Assembly (NCBI GenBank): GCA_036381015.1
Contig: DASVDR010000011.1
Span: 1-64,000, forward strand
Origin: Gammaproteobacteria bacterium
GTDB taxonomy: Bacteria; Pseudomonadota; Gammaproteobacteria; Steroidobacterales; Rariloculaceae
Reading direction: 5' to 3'
Length of the DNA: 64,000 nt
Shown here: piece after piece, positions 42,704 to 51,386 of the stretch
Numbering within the stretch: position 1 is the stretch's first letter
How the letters are laid out: each line of letters starts with the position of its first letter
Made by a program: the position numbers and the translations under genes
Notes under the pieces: generated by a model
Told to the model about the DNA's origin: nothing
Database searches by the model: none
The model's input: only the letters and a program-made list of their open reading frames with translations

Positions 42704-42711
42704 TAAGGAGG
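42704..42711 (+). promoter_or_regulatory. infC: Strong ribosome site that sets the infC ATC start
   Basis: TAAGGAGG, near-perfect anti-16S match, ends five bases before ATC 42717. No ATG, GTG or TTG lies in the right window, and the reading frame from ATC matches the IF3 N-terminus. This decides the start in favour of the non-standard codon. Confidence 0.8.
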
Positions 42712-42716
42712 ACAGA

Positions 42717-43235
42717 ATCGTCCAAAGCAAGCGCGTCAGGCGCAATGAGGAAATCAGCGCGCCTAGGGTACGGGTAATCGGTGCCAACGGCGAGCAAGTC
42801 GGCATCATGACCATCCAGGAGGCACGGCAAGCCGCAGACAGCGTCAACTTGGACCTCGTAGAGGTTGCACCGAACGCCGACCCGCCGGTCTGCCGCATCA
42901 TGGATTACGGCAAGTTCGTGTTCGAGCAGAACAAGAAGGCCCAATCCGCGCGGCGCAAGCAAAAGCAGACGCACATCAAAGAGGTCAAGTTCCGGCCGGG
43001 AACGGAGGAGGGCGACTATCAAGTCAAGCTCCGCAACCTGGTCCGGTTTCTGACGCACGGAGACAAGACCAAGGTCACGCTGCGGTTTCGCGGCCGCGAG
43101 ATGGCGCACCAGGAGCTCGGCACGCAGTTGCTTCGCCGCGTGCAGAAGGACTTGGAGGAATACGGCACGGTCGAGCAGTTCCCGCAGCTCGAGGGCCGGC
43201 AGATGGTAATGGTCATCGCACCGCGCAAGCGGTAG
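42717..43235 (+). CDS. infC: Translation initiation factor IF-3, ATC start
   Basis: From ATC 42717 the protein is 172 residues and begins with the IF3 N-terminal domain: [33 protein letters not shown], then [23 protein letters not shown], and the C-terminal domain [25 protein letters not shown] and [17 protein letters not shown]. The first ATG, at 42807, would remove 30 conserved residues. E. coli infC uses ATT, and such codons let IF3 repress its own translation because IF3 rejects non-canonical starts; the same control is inferred here. It heads the infC-rpmI-rplT-pheS-pheT-ihfA-merR run. Confidence 0.92.
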   Translation: MVQSKRVRRNEEISAPRVRVIGANGEQVGIMTIQEARQAADSVNLDLVEVAPNADPPVCRIMDYGKFVFEQNKKAQSARRKQKQTHIKEVKFRPGTEEGDYQVKLRNLVRFLTHGDKTKVTLRFRGREMAHQELGTQLLRRVQKDLEEYGTVEQFPQLEGRQMVMVIAPRKR

Positions 43236-43341
43236 CGAGCCGAAACGACGAGAAGTGCACGACGGCGCGCCGGGCGCCGCCGTCGGCCGCCTGCCCGATC
43301 TCGGCGATCGGCTCGGGCCAGAAGATCCGGAGGAGAAGGAC

Positions 43342-43539
43342 ATGCCGAAGCTGAAGAGCAATCGCGGCGCCGCGAAGCGCTTTCGCCCGAAGGGCAACGG
43401 CGGATTCAAGCGCGGCCAGTCGTATCTGAATCACATCCTCACGAAGAAGAGCCCGAAGCGGAAGCGCCAGCTTCGGGCCACGTTGCAGGTCGCCGAGGCC
43501 GACGTGCCGGCCGTGCGCAAGATGCTGCCGTACAGCTAG
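43342..43539 (+). CDS. rpmI: 50S ribosomal protein L35
   Basis: ATG 43342 after GGAGGAGAAGG gives 65 residues: [43 protein letters not shown] and [15 protein letters not shown]. This is the standard L35 length and sequence. Codons upstream in the same frame are open but carry no L35 sequence. It sits 106 bases after infC and 9 before rplT; in E. coli L20 represses translation of both, and that leader control was not checked here by folding. Confidence 0.97.
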   Translation: MPKLKSNRGAAKRFRPKGNGGFKRGQSYLNHILTKKSPKRKRQLRATLQVAEADVPAVRKMLPYS

Positions 43540-43548
43540 GAGCGCGAC

Positions 43549-44917
<1,369 letters not shown>

Positions 44918-44926
44918 GGCCCGGCC

Positions 44927-47305
44927 GTGCGCGTCAATCTCGAATGGCTGAGCGAGTGGGTCGGCGTCGACGGCGACGCGGACCGCCTCGCCGAGGATCT
45001 CACGACGGCCGGGCTCGAGGTCGATGCCGTGCTGCCTGCCGCGCCGCCGCTCGAAGGCGTCGTCGTCGCGGAGGTCGTCGAGTGCGCCCCGCACCCGAAT
45101 GCCGACAAGCTTTCCGTATGCATCGTCGACGACGGCGCCGGCCGGCACGAGGTCGTGTGCGGCGCACCGAACGTCAGGGCGGGGGTGAAGGCCGCGTTCG
45201 CCCGGGTCGGCACCCGGCTCCCGGGCGGCACGACGATCGCGGAAGCGGCGTTCCGCGGCGTCACGTCGCACGGCATGCTGTGCTCGGCCGCCGAGCTCGA
45301 GCTCGCGGATGATGTCGACGGCATCCTGTTTCTCGATTCCGCGGCGCCGGTCGGCACGCCGATCGCCGAGCACCTGAAGCTCCGCGACTCGATCCTCGAC
45401 ATCGACATCACGCCGAACCGCGGCGACTGCTTCAGCGTCGTCGGCATCGCGCGCGAAATCGCAGCGAAGCGCGGCGTGCCGCTTCGGGCCGTCGAGTTCC
45501 CCGCCGTCCCTCGAGCCGTGCCGGAAACCTTCCCGGTCGAGCTCCAGGCGGGCGCCGATTGCCCCCGGTTCGCCGGCCGCGTCATCCGCGGCGTGCCGAC
45601 CGGGCTCGAGTCGCCGCTGTGGCTCCGCGAGCGGCTGCGCCGCGCCGGGCAGCGCGCGATCCACCCGATCGTCGACGTCACGAATTACGTAATGCTGGAG
45701 CTCGGCCAGCCGCTGCACGCCTACGACCTCTCGAAGCTGCGCGGGCGCATCGTCGTTCGCCGCGGGGAGGCGGGCGAGACGCTCGAGCTCCTCGACGGCC
45801 GCACGGTCGAGCTCGACGAGGAGGTGCTCGTGATCGCCGACGAGTCCGGCGCGATCGGCATGGCCGGGATCATGGGCGGCGCGAGCACCGCGGTCTCCGC
45901 GAAGACGACCGACGTCTTTCTCGAGTCCGCGTTCTTCGCGCCGAAGGCCGTCGCGGGTCGTGCACGACGCTTCGGGCTGCACACCGATGCCTCGATGCGG
46001 TTCGAGCGCGGCGTCGATCCGGAGGGCCAGGCGCGGGCAGTGGAGCGCGCCACCGCGCTGCTCCTCGACATCGCCGGCGGTCGGCCGGGGCCCACCGTCG
46101 TGTCCGCGCTCGAGGCGCATCTCCCGCGGCGGCCGGTCGTGCCGCTGCGCCGCGCGCGCGTCGCGTCGTTGCTCGGCGTCGACGTCGGGGGAGCCGAGGT
46201 CGAAGCGCTGCTCTCGCGTCTCGGCATCGAGCTCGAGCGCACGGGCGAAGGCGCGTGGGACGCCGTGCCGCCGTCCTTCCGGTTCGACATCTCGATCGAG
46301 GAAGACCTGATCGAGGAGATCGGCAGGCTGATCGGCTACGACAGGATCCCCGTGATCCCGGGAGCGGGGCCCGTGCACCTCGGCACGGCCACCGAGCAGC
46401 GAGTCGACGACGAGCGGCTCGCGGACGTGCTCGTCGCGCGCGGTTATCACGAGATCGTGAGCTACGGCTTCGTGGATGCGGAGCTCGATCGGGCCGTCTC
46501 GGGCGGCGCCCCGCAGCTCGCGCTCGCGAATCCGATCTCGGCCGACCTGAACGTGATGCGCACGTCGCTCTGGCCCGGGCTGCTCCTCGCGGCCCGGCAG
46601 AACCTCGCGCGCCAGCGGACCCGCCTGCGGCTCTTCGAGATCGGCCGGGAGTTCGCGCCGGCCCCCGACGGCGCCGCGGAAGCGCCTGTCGTCGCCGGGC
46701 TCGCGGTCGGGAGCCGGGCCCCCGAGCACTGGAACGTCGAGCCGGCCGAGGTCGACTTCTTTGATGTGAAGGCCGACGTCGAGGCGCTGCTGAAGCTGAC
46801 GGGCGCGGCCGCGGCGTTCCGCTTCGAGCCGGCTCCGCACCCGGCGCTTCACCCCGGGCAAAGCGCTCGGGTGCTGCGCGACGGCCGCGAGGCCGGGTGG
46901 ATCGGCGCGCTCCATCCCGAGCTCGAGCATCGGCTCGAGCTGCGCCGGCGCGTGTTGCTCTTCGCGCTCCGGCTCGACGTCGTCACGCCCGCGGAAGTGC
47001 CTGTTTTCCAGCCTTACTCGAGGCTGCCGGCCGTCCGGCGCGATCTCGCGCTCGTGGTCGACGAGGCCGTGTCCGCGGCCGCTTTGGTGGAGGAGGCGCG
47101 GCGCGCGGCGGGGGAATGGCTCCAAGAAGTCGTCATTTTTGACGTCTATACGGGCGAGGGTATAGAAGCTGGGCGAAAAAGCGTCGCCTTAGGCTTGATT
47201 TTACAAGGCGTTTCACGCACGCTTACCGACGCCGACGCGGACCGAGCGGTAGGCGCCGTGACGCAGCGGCTGGAGCGGGAGCTCGGCGCGAAAATAAGAA
47301 TTTGA
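44927..47305 (+). CDS. pheT: Phenylalanine-tRNA ligase beta subunit
   Basis: GTG 44927, 9 bases after pheS, gives 792 residues (E. coli 795). Domains: N-terminal EMAP/OB-like tRNA-binding part (AEVVECAPHPNADKLSVCIVDD, VCGAPNVRAGVKAAFA), B3/B4 editing region (IHPIVDVTNYVMLELGQPLHAYD), B5 and catalytic-like core (FRFDISIEEDLIEEIGRLIGYD), and the C-terminal FDX anticodon-binding domain (PYSRLPAVRRDLALVVDEAV). Codons about 734-764 are an AT-rich island with TTA, ATA, ATT and TTT although the amino acids (IFDVYTGEGIEAGRKS) follow the family. It forms the alpha2-beta2 enzyme with PheS. Confidence 0.97.
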   Translation: MRVNLEWLSEWVGVDGDADRLAEDLTTAGLEVDAVLPAAPPLEGVVVAEVVECAPHPNADKLSVCIVDDGAGRHEVVCGAPNVRAGVKAAFARVGTRLPGGTTIAEAAFRGVTSHGMLCSAAELELADDVDGILFLDSAAPVGTPIAEHLKLRDSILDIDITPNRGDCFSVVGIAREIAAKRGVPLRAVEFPAVPRAVPETFPVELQAGADCPRFAGRVIRGVPTGLESPLWLRERLRRAGQRAIHPIVDVTNYVMLELGQPLHAYDLSKLRGRIVVRRGEAGETLELLDGRTVELDEEVLVIADESGAIGMAGIMGGASTAVSAKTTDVFLESAFFAPKAVAGRARRFGLHTDASMRFERGVDPEGQARAVERATALLLDIAGGRPGPTVVSALEAHLPRRPVVPLRRARVASLLGVDVGGAEVEALLSRLGIELERTGEGAWDAVPPSFRFDISIEEDLIEEIGRLIGYDRIPVIPGAGPVHLGTATEQRVDDERLADVLVARGYHEIVSYGFVDAELDRAVSGGAPQLALANPISADLNVMRTSLWPGLLLAARQNLARQRTRLRLFEIGREFAPAPDGAAEAPVVAGLAVGSRAPEHWNVEPAEVDFFDVKADVEALLKLTGAAAAFRFEPAPHPALHPGQSARVLRDGREAGWIGALHPELEHRLELRRRVLLFALRLDVVTPAEVPVFQPYSRLPAVRRDLALVVDEAVSAAALVEEARRAAGEWLQEVVIFDVYTGEGIEAGRKSVALGLILQGVSRTLTDADADRAVGAVTQRLERELGAKIRI

Positions 47306-47325
47306 ATCGCTGACACCGGGAAAGC

Positions 47326-47625
47326 ATGGCACTAACGAAAGCGGACATGGCCGAGTCGTTGTTCAACGAGCTCGGCTTGAACAAGCGCGAGGCGCGCGAG
47401 CTCGTGGACCTTTTCTTCGAGGACCTGCGCTCGGCGCTCGCATCGGGCGAGCAGGTGAAGCTCTCGGGCTTCGGCAACTTCGATCTGCGCGACAAGAACC
47501 AGCGCCCCGGTCGAAACCCGAAAACGGGTGAGGAAATCCCGATAACCGCACGGCGTGTGGTAACTTTTAGGCCGGGTCAAAAACTCAAGGCGCGGGTGGA
47601 AGCCTATGCTGGAACCCGGGAATAA
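47326..47625 (+). CDS. ihfA: Integration host factor subunit alpha
   Basis: A 99-residue IHF/HU protein: [33 protein letters not shown], the DNA-binding arm [47 protein letters not shown]. It pairs with IhfB. The pheT-ihfA order is conserved in gammaproteobacteria, and in E. coli IHF represses this operon. The last quarter of the gene is unusually AT-rich (ACT TTT AGG ... CAA AAA), like the islands in other genes. The merR start lies inside the 3' end. Confidence 0.97.
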   Translation: MALTKADMAESLFNELGLNKREARELVDLFFEDLRSALASGEQVKLSGFGNFDLRDKNQRPGRNPKTGEEIPITARRVVTFRPGQKLKARVEAYAGTRE

Positions 47626-47962
47626 CCACGACCTGCCGCCGATACCCGGAAAGCGTTATTTCACCATCGGCGAAGTCAGCGAGCTCTGCGGCGTGAAGCC
47701 GCACGTGCTGCGGTACTGGGAGCAGGAATTCCCGCAGCTGAAGCCCGTCAAGCGGCGCGGCAACCGCCGCTACTACCAGCGCCAGGACGTGTTGATCATT
47801 CGCCAGATCAGGAGCCTCCTGTACGAGGAGGGCTTCACGATCGGCGGCGCGCGCCAGCGGCTGACGGGTGACGAGGCGCGTTCGGACGTCACGCAGGCCC
47901 AGCAGATCATCCGGCAAATCCGCACCGAGCTCGAGGACGTGCTGAAGCTCCTGCGCCGCTGA
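47606..47962 (+). CDS. MerR family transcriptional regulator
   Basis: A 118-residue protein whose ATG is 20 bases inside ihfA. It has the MerR winged helix-turn-helix [32 protein letters not shown] followed by [35 protein letters not shown] and a C-terminal helix. There are no cysteines arranged for metal binding. A MerR regulator directly after ihfA is very common in gammaproteobacteria; its targets are unknown. The C-terminal effector domain is minimal, so it may only dimerise. Confidence 0.9.
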   Translation: MLEPGNNHDLPPIPGKRYFTIGEVSELCGVKPHVLRYWEQEFPQLKPVKRRGNRRYYQRQDVLIIRQIRSLLYEEGFTIGGARQRLTGDEARSDVTQAQQIIRQIRTELEDVLKLLRR

Positions 47963-47967
47963 GGCGC

Positions 47968-47989
47968 CGCCGCCCGCGTGCGGCGTTTT
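47968..47989 (+). terminator. Terminator after ihfA-merR
   Basis: CGCCGC (47968-47973) pairs with GCGGCG (47980-47985) around a 6-base loop and is followed by TTTT. It lies 6 bases after the merR stop, so it probably ends the infC-merR run. TACACT (47994-47999) just after it could be the -10 box of tRNA-Pro. Confidence 0.55.
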
Positions 47990-48011
47990 CCGTTACACTT
48001 GCCACCACGGT

Positions 48012-48088
48012 CGGGGCGTGGCGCAGCCTGGTAGCGCACTTGCATGGGGCGCAAGAGGTCGCTGGTTCAAATCCAGTCGCCCCGACCA
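48012..48088 (+). tRNA. tRNA-Pro (anticodon GGG)
   Basis: A 77-base cloverleaf: acceptor CGGGGCG pairs with CGCCCCG, D-arm GCGCAGCCTGGTAGCGC, anticodon stem CTTGC/GCAAG around ATGGGGC with anticodon GGG, T-arm CTGGTTCAAATCCAG, discriminator A and encoded CCA. Confidence 0.97.
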
Positions 48089-48136
48089 CCTCTTCAGATC
48101 CACAGCGGCTGGGCAGGCTCTCGTCGAGCGCATCTG

Positions 48137-48928
48137 CTATTGCCCGAAGCGCTGATTCTCGAGACACACGAACTCGATCAGCTCCTCGTCGACCATGATT
48201 TCCTGATTGACGCGCACGGTCCAAGGCTTCGTATACGCCTTGGGATCGTCGACCGTCACATCGATGTACATGCGGCCGAAGCTCGGCCGCCGGAACCGCT
48301 CGGTGATCGTCGCCGCATCGGTCAGCGGGCTCCCGACGATGTCGAGCCAGCCGCCGTCGCGAAAGTTCGTCGTCGTGACGACCAACGTATCGCCTTCCCA
48401 GTGGCCCGTGGAGTAACCGTAGTACCAGGGCTGAGGGTCGTTGTCGGGCGACGGGCGGCCGTCAGTGAAGATTTGCCGGTAGCCCATGCTGGCCTCGTAA
48501 AGAATGATCAGGATGTCGGGCAGTTGCGCGAACCTCCGCGGCGCCCCCTGCGTGTGAAACTGCATGTTGCCCATCGGAAGGCAGGCCGCCTCCGGGTTGT
48601 CGCGGCTGCCGTTCGCTTCGCGTTCGGCGCGGAGCTTCGCCGCCCAGGGTCGAAACGGAAGGCCGCCTTCGATGTTTGCGCCCACGTCGCGGAACGTTGC
48701 AAGCGGCGGTGCATCGCCCGTCCCCGTGGGGCCGCCGCCTCGCGGAACGCGCCACAGCCCGGAAAGATCCGGATGGCCGTCGGCCGTCCTAGGGAGGGGA
48801 CCGTCGAGATCGACTGCGCCGTCGGGCGTTCGCGGCACGCCCGGCGTCGGGTAGTGCGGCCATTGGGCGTGCGCCGCCGAAGCGATCAAGACCGCGACGA
48901 TCAGAACGGTCAGTCCTAGCGCCTTCAT
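48137..48928 (-). CDS. Exported conserved protein of unknown function
   Basis: ATG 48928 gives 263 residues with a clear signal peptide (MKALGLTVLIVAVLIASAAHA); 22 further upstream codons are open but spoil it. Conserved-looking pieces are TADGHPDLSGLWRVP, LPMGNMQFHTQGAPRRFAQ, ILYEASMGYRQIFTDGR, WYYGYSTGHWEGDTLVVTTTNF, ITERFRRPSFGRMYIDVTVDDPKAYTKPW and ELIEFVCLEN. I recall many homologues with this PDLSGLW/WEGDTLVV pattern in Acidobacteria and environmental proteobacteria, none with a known function. It is divergent from a DUF6152 gene with 100 bases between starts, a pairing that suggests joint function. Confidence 0.85.
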   Translation of the reverse strand: MKALGLTVLIVAVLIASAAHAQWPHYPTPGVPRTPDGAVDLDGPLPRTADGHPDLSGLWRVPRGGGPTGTGDAPPLATFRDVGANIEGGLPFRPWAAKLRAEREANGSRDNPEAACLPMGNMQFHTQGAPRRFAQLPDILIILYEASMGYRQIFTDGRPSPDNDPQPWYYGYSTGHWEGDTLVVTTTNFRDGGWLDIVGSPLTDAATITERFRRPSFGRMYIDVTVDDPKAYTKPWTVRVNQEIMVDEELIEFVCLENQRFGQ

Positions 48929-49028
48929 ACGAACAGTCCCCCCGTTTGGCTCTTGTGCGCGAAGCTTGGACGGCTCCGCGAGCAAACCTATCATAGCCTC
49001 CGAGTGCCAGGCCGGTCGGGGAGCCGAA

Positions 49029-49436
49029 ATGAGTCCGCGGTCCTTTCTCGTTCTGCTTTGTGGCGGCGTGCTGTGGGCCGCCGTTCCGGCGTCCGCCCAC
49101 CATTCCTTTGCGGCTCAATACGACCGCGACCGACCGATCACGGTCACCGGCAAGGTCGCCAAGCTCGAGTGGACGAACCCGCATGCGCGTCTCTATGTCG
49201 ACGCTGTCGACGAGAACGGCGAAACGCTGCATTGGGACTTCGAGCTCGGCCCGCCCAACAACTTGATGCGCCTCGGCTGGCGCTGCGATTCGCTCGTGCC
49301 CGGCATGCCGATCACGGTGGAAGGCTTCCTCTCGCGCACGGAGGAATTCGTGGCCAACGCGCGCACGGTCAAGCTTGCGGACGGCCGGGAAGTTTTCGCA
49401 GGCTCGGCGTTCGATACGACGACGCCGGAAGAGTGA
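49029..49436 (+). CDS. DUF6152 family exported protein
   Basis: ATG 49029 gives 135 residues. A signal peptide ends at PASAHHSFAAQYD; the HHSF start of the mature protein is the DUF6152 hallmark. It continues with ITVTGKVAKLEWTNPHARLYVDAVDENGE, WDFELGPPNNLMRLGWR and GMPITVEGFLSR. The G-K-V...W-T-N-P-H segment suggests a small OB-like barrel; the mature N-terminal histidine pair could bind a metal (inference). Function unknown. Divergent partner is the 263-residue exported protein; 36 bases later a gamma-glutamylcyclotransferase-like gene follows. Confidence 0.88.
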   Translation: MSPRSFLVLLCGGVLWAAVPASAHHSFAAQYDRDRPITVTGKVAKLEWTNPHARLYVDAVDENGETLHWDFELGPPNNLMRLGWRCDSLVPGMPITVEGFLSRTEEFVANARTVKLADGREVFAGSAFDTTTPEE

Positions 49437-49472
49437 GTCGGCTCGTCACGCCCTAGCGCGCGATCGAGCAGC

Positions 49473-49877
49473 ATGACCGAGCACTTGTTCGTCTACGGCT
49501 CGCTGCGCCCTGGCTTCGGCGGAGAGATGTGCACGGTGCTCGCCCGCCATGCCGAGCATATCGGCGAGGCCGCGTTTCAGGGCCGACTCTATCTCGTCGA
49601 TTGGTACCCGGGCGCCGTGCCGTCTGGCGACGAAGCGGACACCGTCCGCGGCGACGTGTTTCGACTCCGCGAGCCTCGCGCGCTGCTGCCCCTGCTCGAT
49701 CGCTACGAGGGCTGCACGCCCGGGACCGCCGGCGAGTACGTGCGCCGGACGGCGCGAGTGTGCCTCTCGGGCGGCGGCGACATCGACGCGTGGATCTATC
49801 TCTACGACCGGCCGATCGACGGCCTCGAGCGCATCGTCTCGGGCGATTTCCTCGGGGCGCGGCGCGGGCGCATTTGA
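49473..49877 (+). CDS. Gamma-glutamylcyclotransferase family protein (AIG2/YtfP-like)
   Basis: A 134-residue protein beginning MTEHLFVYGSLRPGFG, the YGSLxxG substrate loop of the family, with GRLYLVDWYPGAVPS, VRGDVFRL and the catalytic Glu in LDRYEGC. Family enzymes turn gamma-glutamyl-amines or peptides into 5-oxoproline; many bacterial members have unknown substrates. It follows the DUF6152 gene by 36 bases on the same strand and precedes the FHA-ATPase gene by 49 bases. All main residues are present. Confidence 0.87.
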   Translation: MTEHLFVYGSLRPGFGGEMCTVLARHAEHIGEAAFQGRLYLVDWYPGAVPSGDEADTVRGDVFRLREPRALLPLLDRYEGCTPGTAGEYVRRTARVCLSGGGDIDAWIYLYDRPIDGLERIVSGDFLGARRGRI

Positions 49878-49926
49878 AACCTCGCGGCTCCCGCCGCCCG
49901 GAGCGAGTGGTTGAAGCCCCCCTCGC

Positions 49927-51306
49927 GTGGCATCATCGGCCAAAAGGAAACTGCCGCCTGCGGGCGCGGCGCGGTGTCGGGACCGGAGGACGGAGCCGCA
50001 CGGATTGCAGGACGTCGCCTTGTTCATTGCGCACTACAAGCTCGAGACGAATCCTTTCGCGGCGCAGAGGGCGCGGCCGTTCTTCACGTCGGAATCGATG
50101 CGCTACGTGGAGCTCAAGCTCGAGCATTTGCTCGAGGGGCGGCTCCAATCCCTGTATCTGAGCGGTCAAGCGGGGGTCGGGAAGTCCACACTCGTCGGCC
50201 ACCATCTCGACGGCCGACGCGACATTCACCTGTCGTGGGTGAAGCCGGACATGCAGGAGCCGCAGCAGCTGCTGCAGAAGCTTCTGGTCGACATCGGCCC
50301 CGGAGAAATAAAGGGCTCAATCAACGAATTAAGAAATGTTCTTGAAGTCTTCTTAAAGCATCAGGCTGCGCATGGCCGCAGGTCCGTGATCGTCGTGGAC
50401 GCGCTCGAGCGCCTCGCGCTGCCCGTGATTCGCGAGCTCGAGTCGCTCGGCCGGCTACGGCTGCGCCGCCGCCCGGTCGTCCACTGCGTGCTCATTACGC
50501 GCAACGAGGATCTGATCGCGAGCCTGATGGCCCACGAGGAGAGCGGCACGCTCTGCCCGTCGGTGCATCAGCGCCTCGTCGGGTTCACGCCCGAGGAGAC
50601 CGGCGCCTACATCAGGGCCTGCCTGCACGGCGCCGGGTGCTCGTGGGTCGAGGAGCTCGTGCCGGAGGAGGCGATCGTGGACATTCAAGGGTTCACCCGG
50701 GGCGTCGTCGGCGACATCAATGCGCTGTGCCGCGAGGCGCTCGAAACGGTCGCGGCCCAAAGCTCGGAGTTCCGCCAGCCCCGCGTCACTCGGGCCGTGC
50801 TGAAGGAGGCCGGCGCGCGCCTGCACCTGCGCTACGAGCCGACGCCCTGGGCGCGAAGGGAAGGCGAGGCCGAGCTGTCCCCGGAAGCGATCCAGGTCGC
50901 GGACCCGGCCGAGGGCGAAGCACCGGGTCAGGCGGCGCGTCTGATCGTCACGAGCGGCGCGAACCTGATCGCGGAGGTGCCGCTGCGGCGCCGGCGCATG
51001 GTCCTCGGCCGCGACGAAAGCTGCGACATCCGGCTCGACAGCAGCTACGTGAGCCGCTATCAGAATCTGTTCATGGAAACTCCCGACGGGTGGATGCTGT
51101 TCGACTTGAACAGCACGAACGGCTGCTTCGTGAACGGCCGCCGAGTGAGCGAGCATCGCCTGCGCGACGGCGACCTGATCGCGGTCGGCCAGCATCAGCT
51201 GCGTTTCGCGACGGCCGGCGCGCGACCGGCCGAGCCTCCGGAGACGCGCTCCCCGGCGGAGGATACGCTGGTCAGCCCGAAGCCGATCGTCGGCAAGACG
51301 GGGTAG
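49927..51306 (+). CDS. ExeA/GspA-type AAA ATPase fused to an FHA domain
   Basis: GTG 49927 gives 459 residues; TTG 50006 or 50021, just before the conserved HYKLETNPF, are alternatives. Residues about 32-290 are an ExeA-type ATPase: FIAHYKLETNPFAAQRARPFF, Walker A SGQAGVGKSTLVG, Walker B VIVVDALE, and sensor-like HCVLITRNED; VHQRLVGFTPEETGAYI is the ExeA C-end. Residues about 345-430 are an FHA domain: RRMVLGRDESCDIRLDSSYVSRYQ, LFDLNSTNGCFVNGRRV and DGDLIAVGQHQLRF. Usual ExeA proteins carry a peptidoglycan-binding domain instead and assist type II secretion. FHA binds phosphothreonine; no Ser/Thr kinase is in the window. Codons 127-146 are an AT-rich island. Confidence 0.9.
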   Translation: MASSAKRKLPPAGAARCRDRRTEPHGLQDVALFIAHYKLETNPFAAQRARPFFTSESMRYVELKLEHLLEGRLQSLYLSGQAGVGKSTLVGHHLDGRRDIHLSWVKPDMQEPQQLLQKLLVDIGPGEIKGSINELRNVLEVFLKHQAAHGRRSVIVVDALERLALPVIRELESLGRLRLRRRPVVHCVLITRNEDLIASLMAHEESGTLCPSVHQRLVGFTPEETGAYIRACLHGAGCSWVEELVPEEAIVDIQGFTRGVVGDINALCREALETVAAQSSEFRQPRVTRAVLKEAGARLHLRYEPTPWARREGEAELSPEAIQVADPAEGEAPGQAARLIVTSGANLIAEVPLRRRRMVLGRDESCDIRLDSSYVSRYQNLFMETPDGWMLFDLNSTNGCFVNGRRVSEHRLRDGDLIAVGQHQLRFATAGARPAEPPETRSPAEDTLVSPKPIVGKTG

Positions 51307-51316
51307 ACCTCGTCGC

Positions 51317-51368
51317 GCTACTGCACGGTCGCGCTCAGCGGCCGCACGATATGCTCGCTCGATTCGGG
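51317..51368 (+). repeat. Left copy of a ~50-bp direct repeat (cyclase-tail sequence)
   Basis: This segment matches 54131-54180 at all but about five positions in the same orientation. Read on the minus strand it encodes SSEHIVRPLSATV plus one extra residue before TAG, the same peptide that ends the cyclase-like protein at 54135. The match stops abruptly upstream of that peptide, so this is a 3' gene remnant or duplicated tail. It lies 18 bases before the ADOP permease start. Confidence 0.85.
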
Positions 51369-51386
51369 GTGAAGGGGGGGCTCCGC

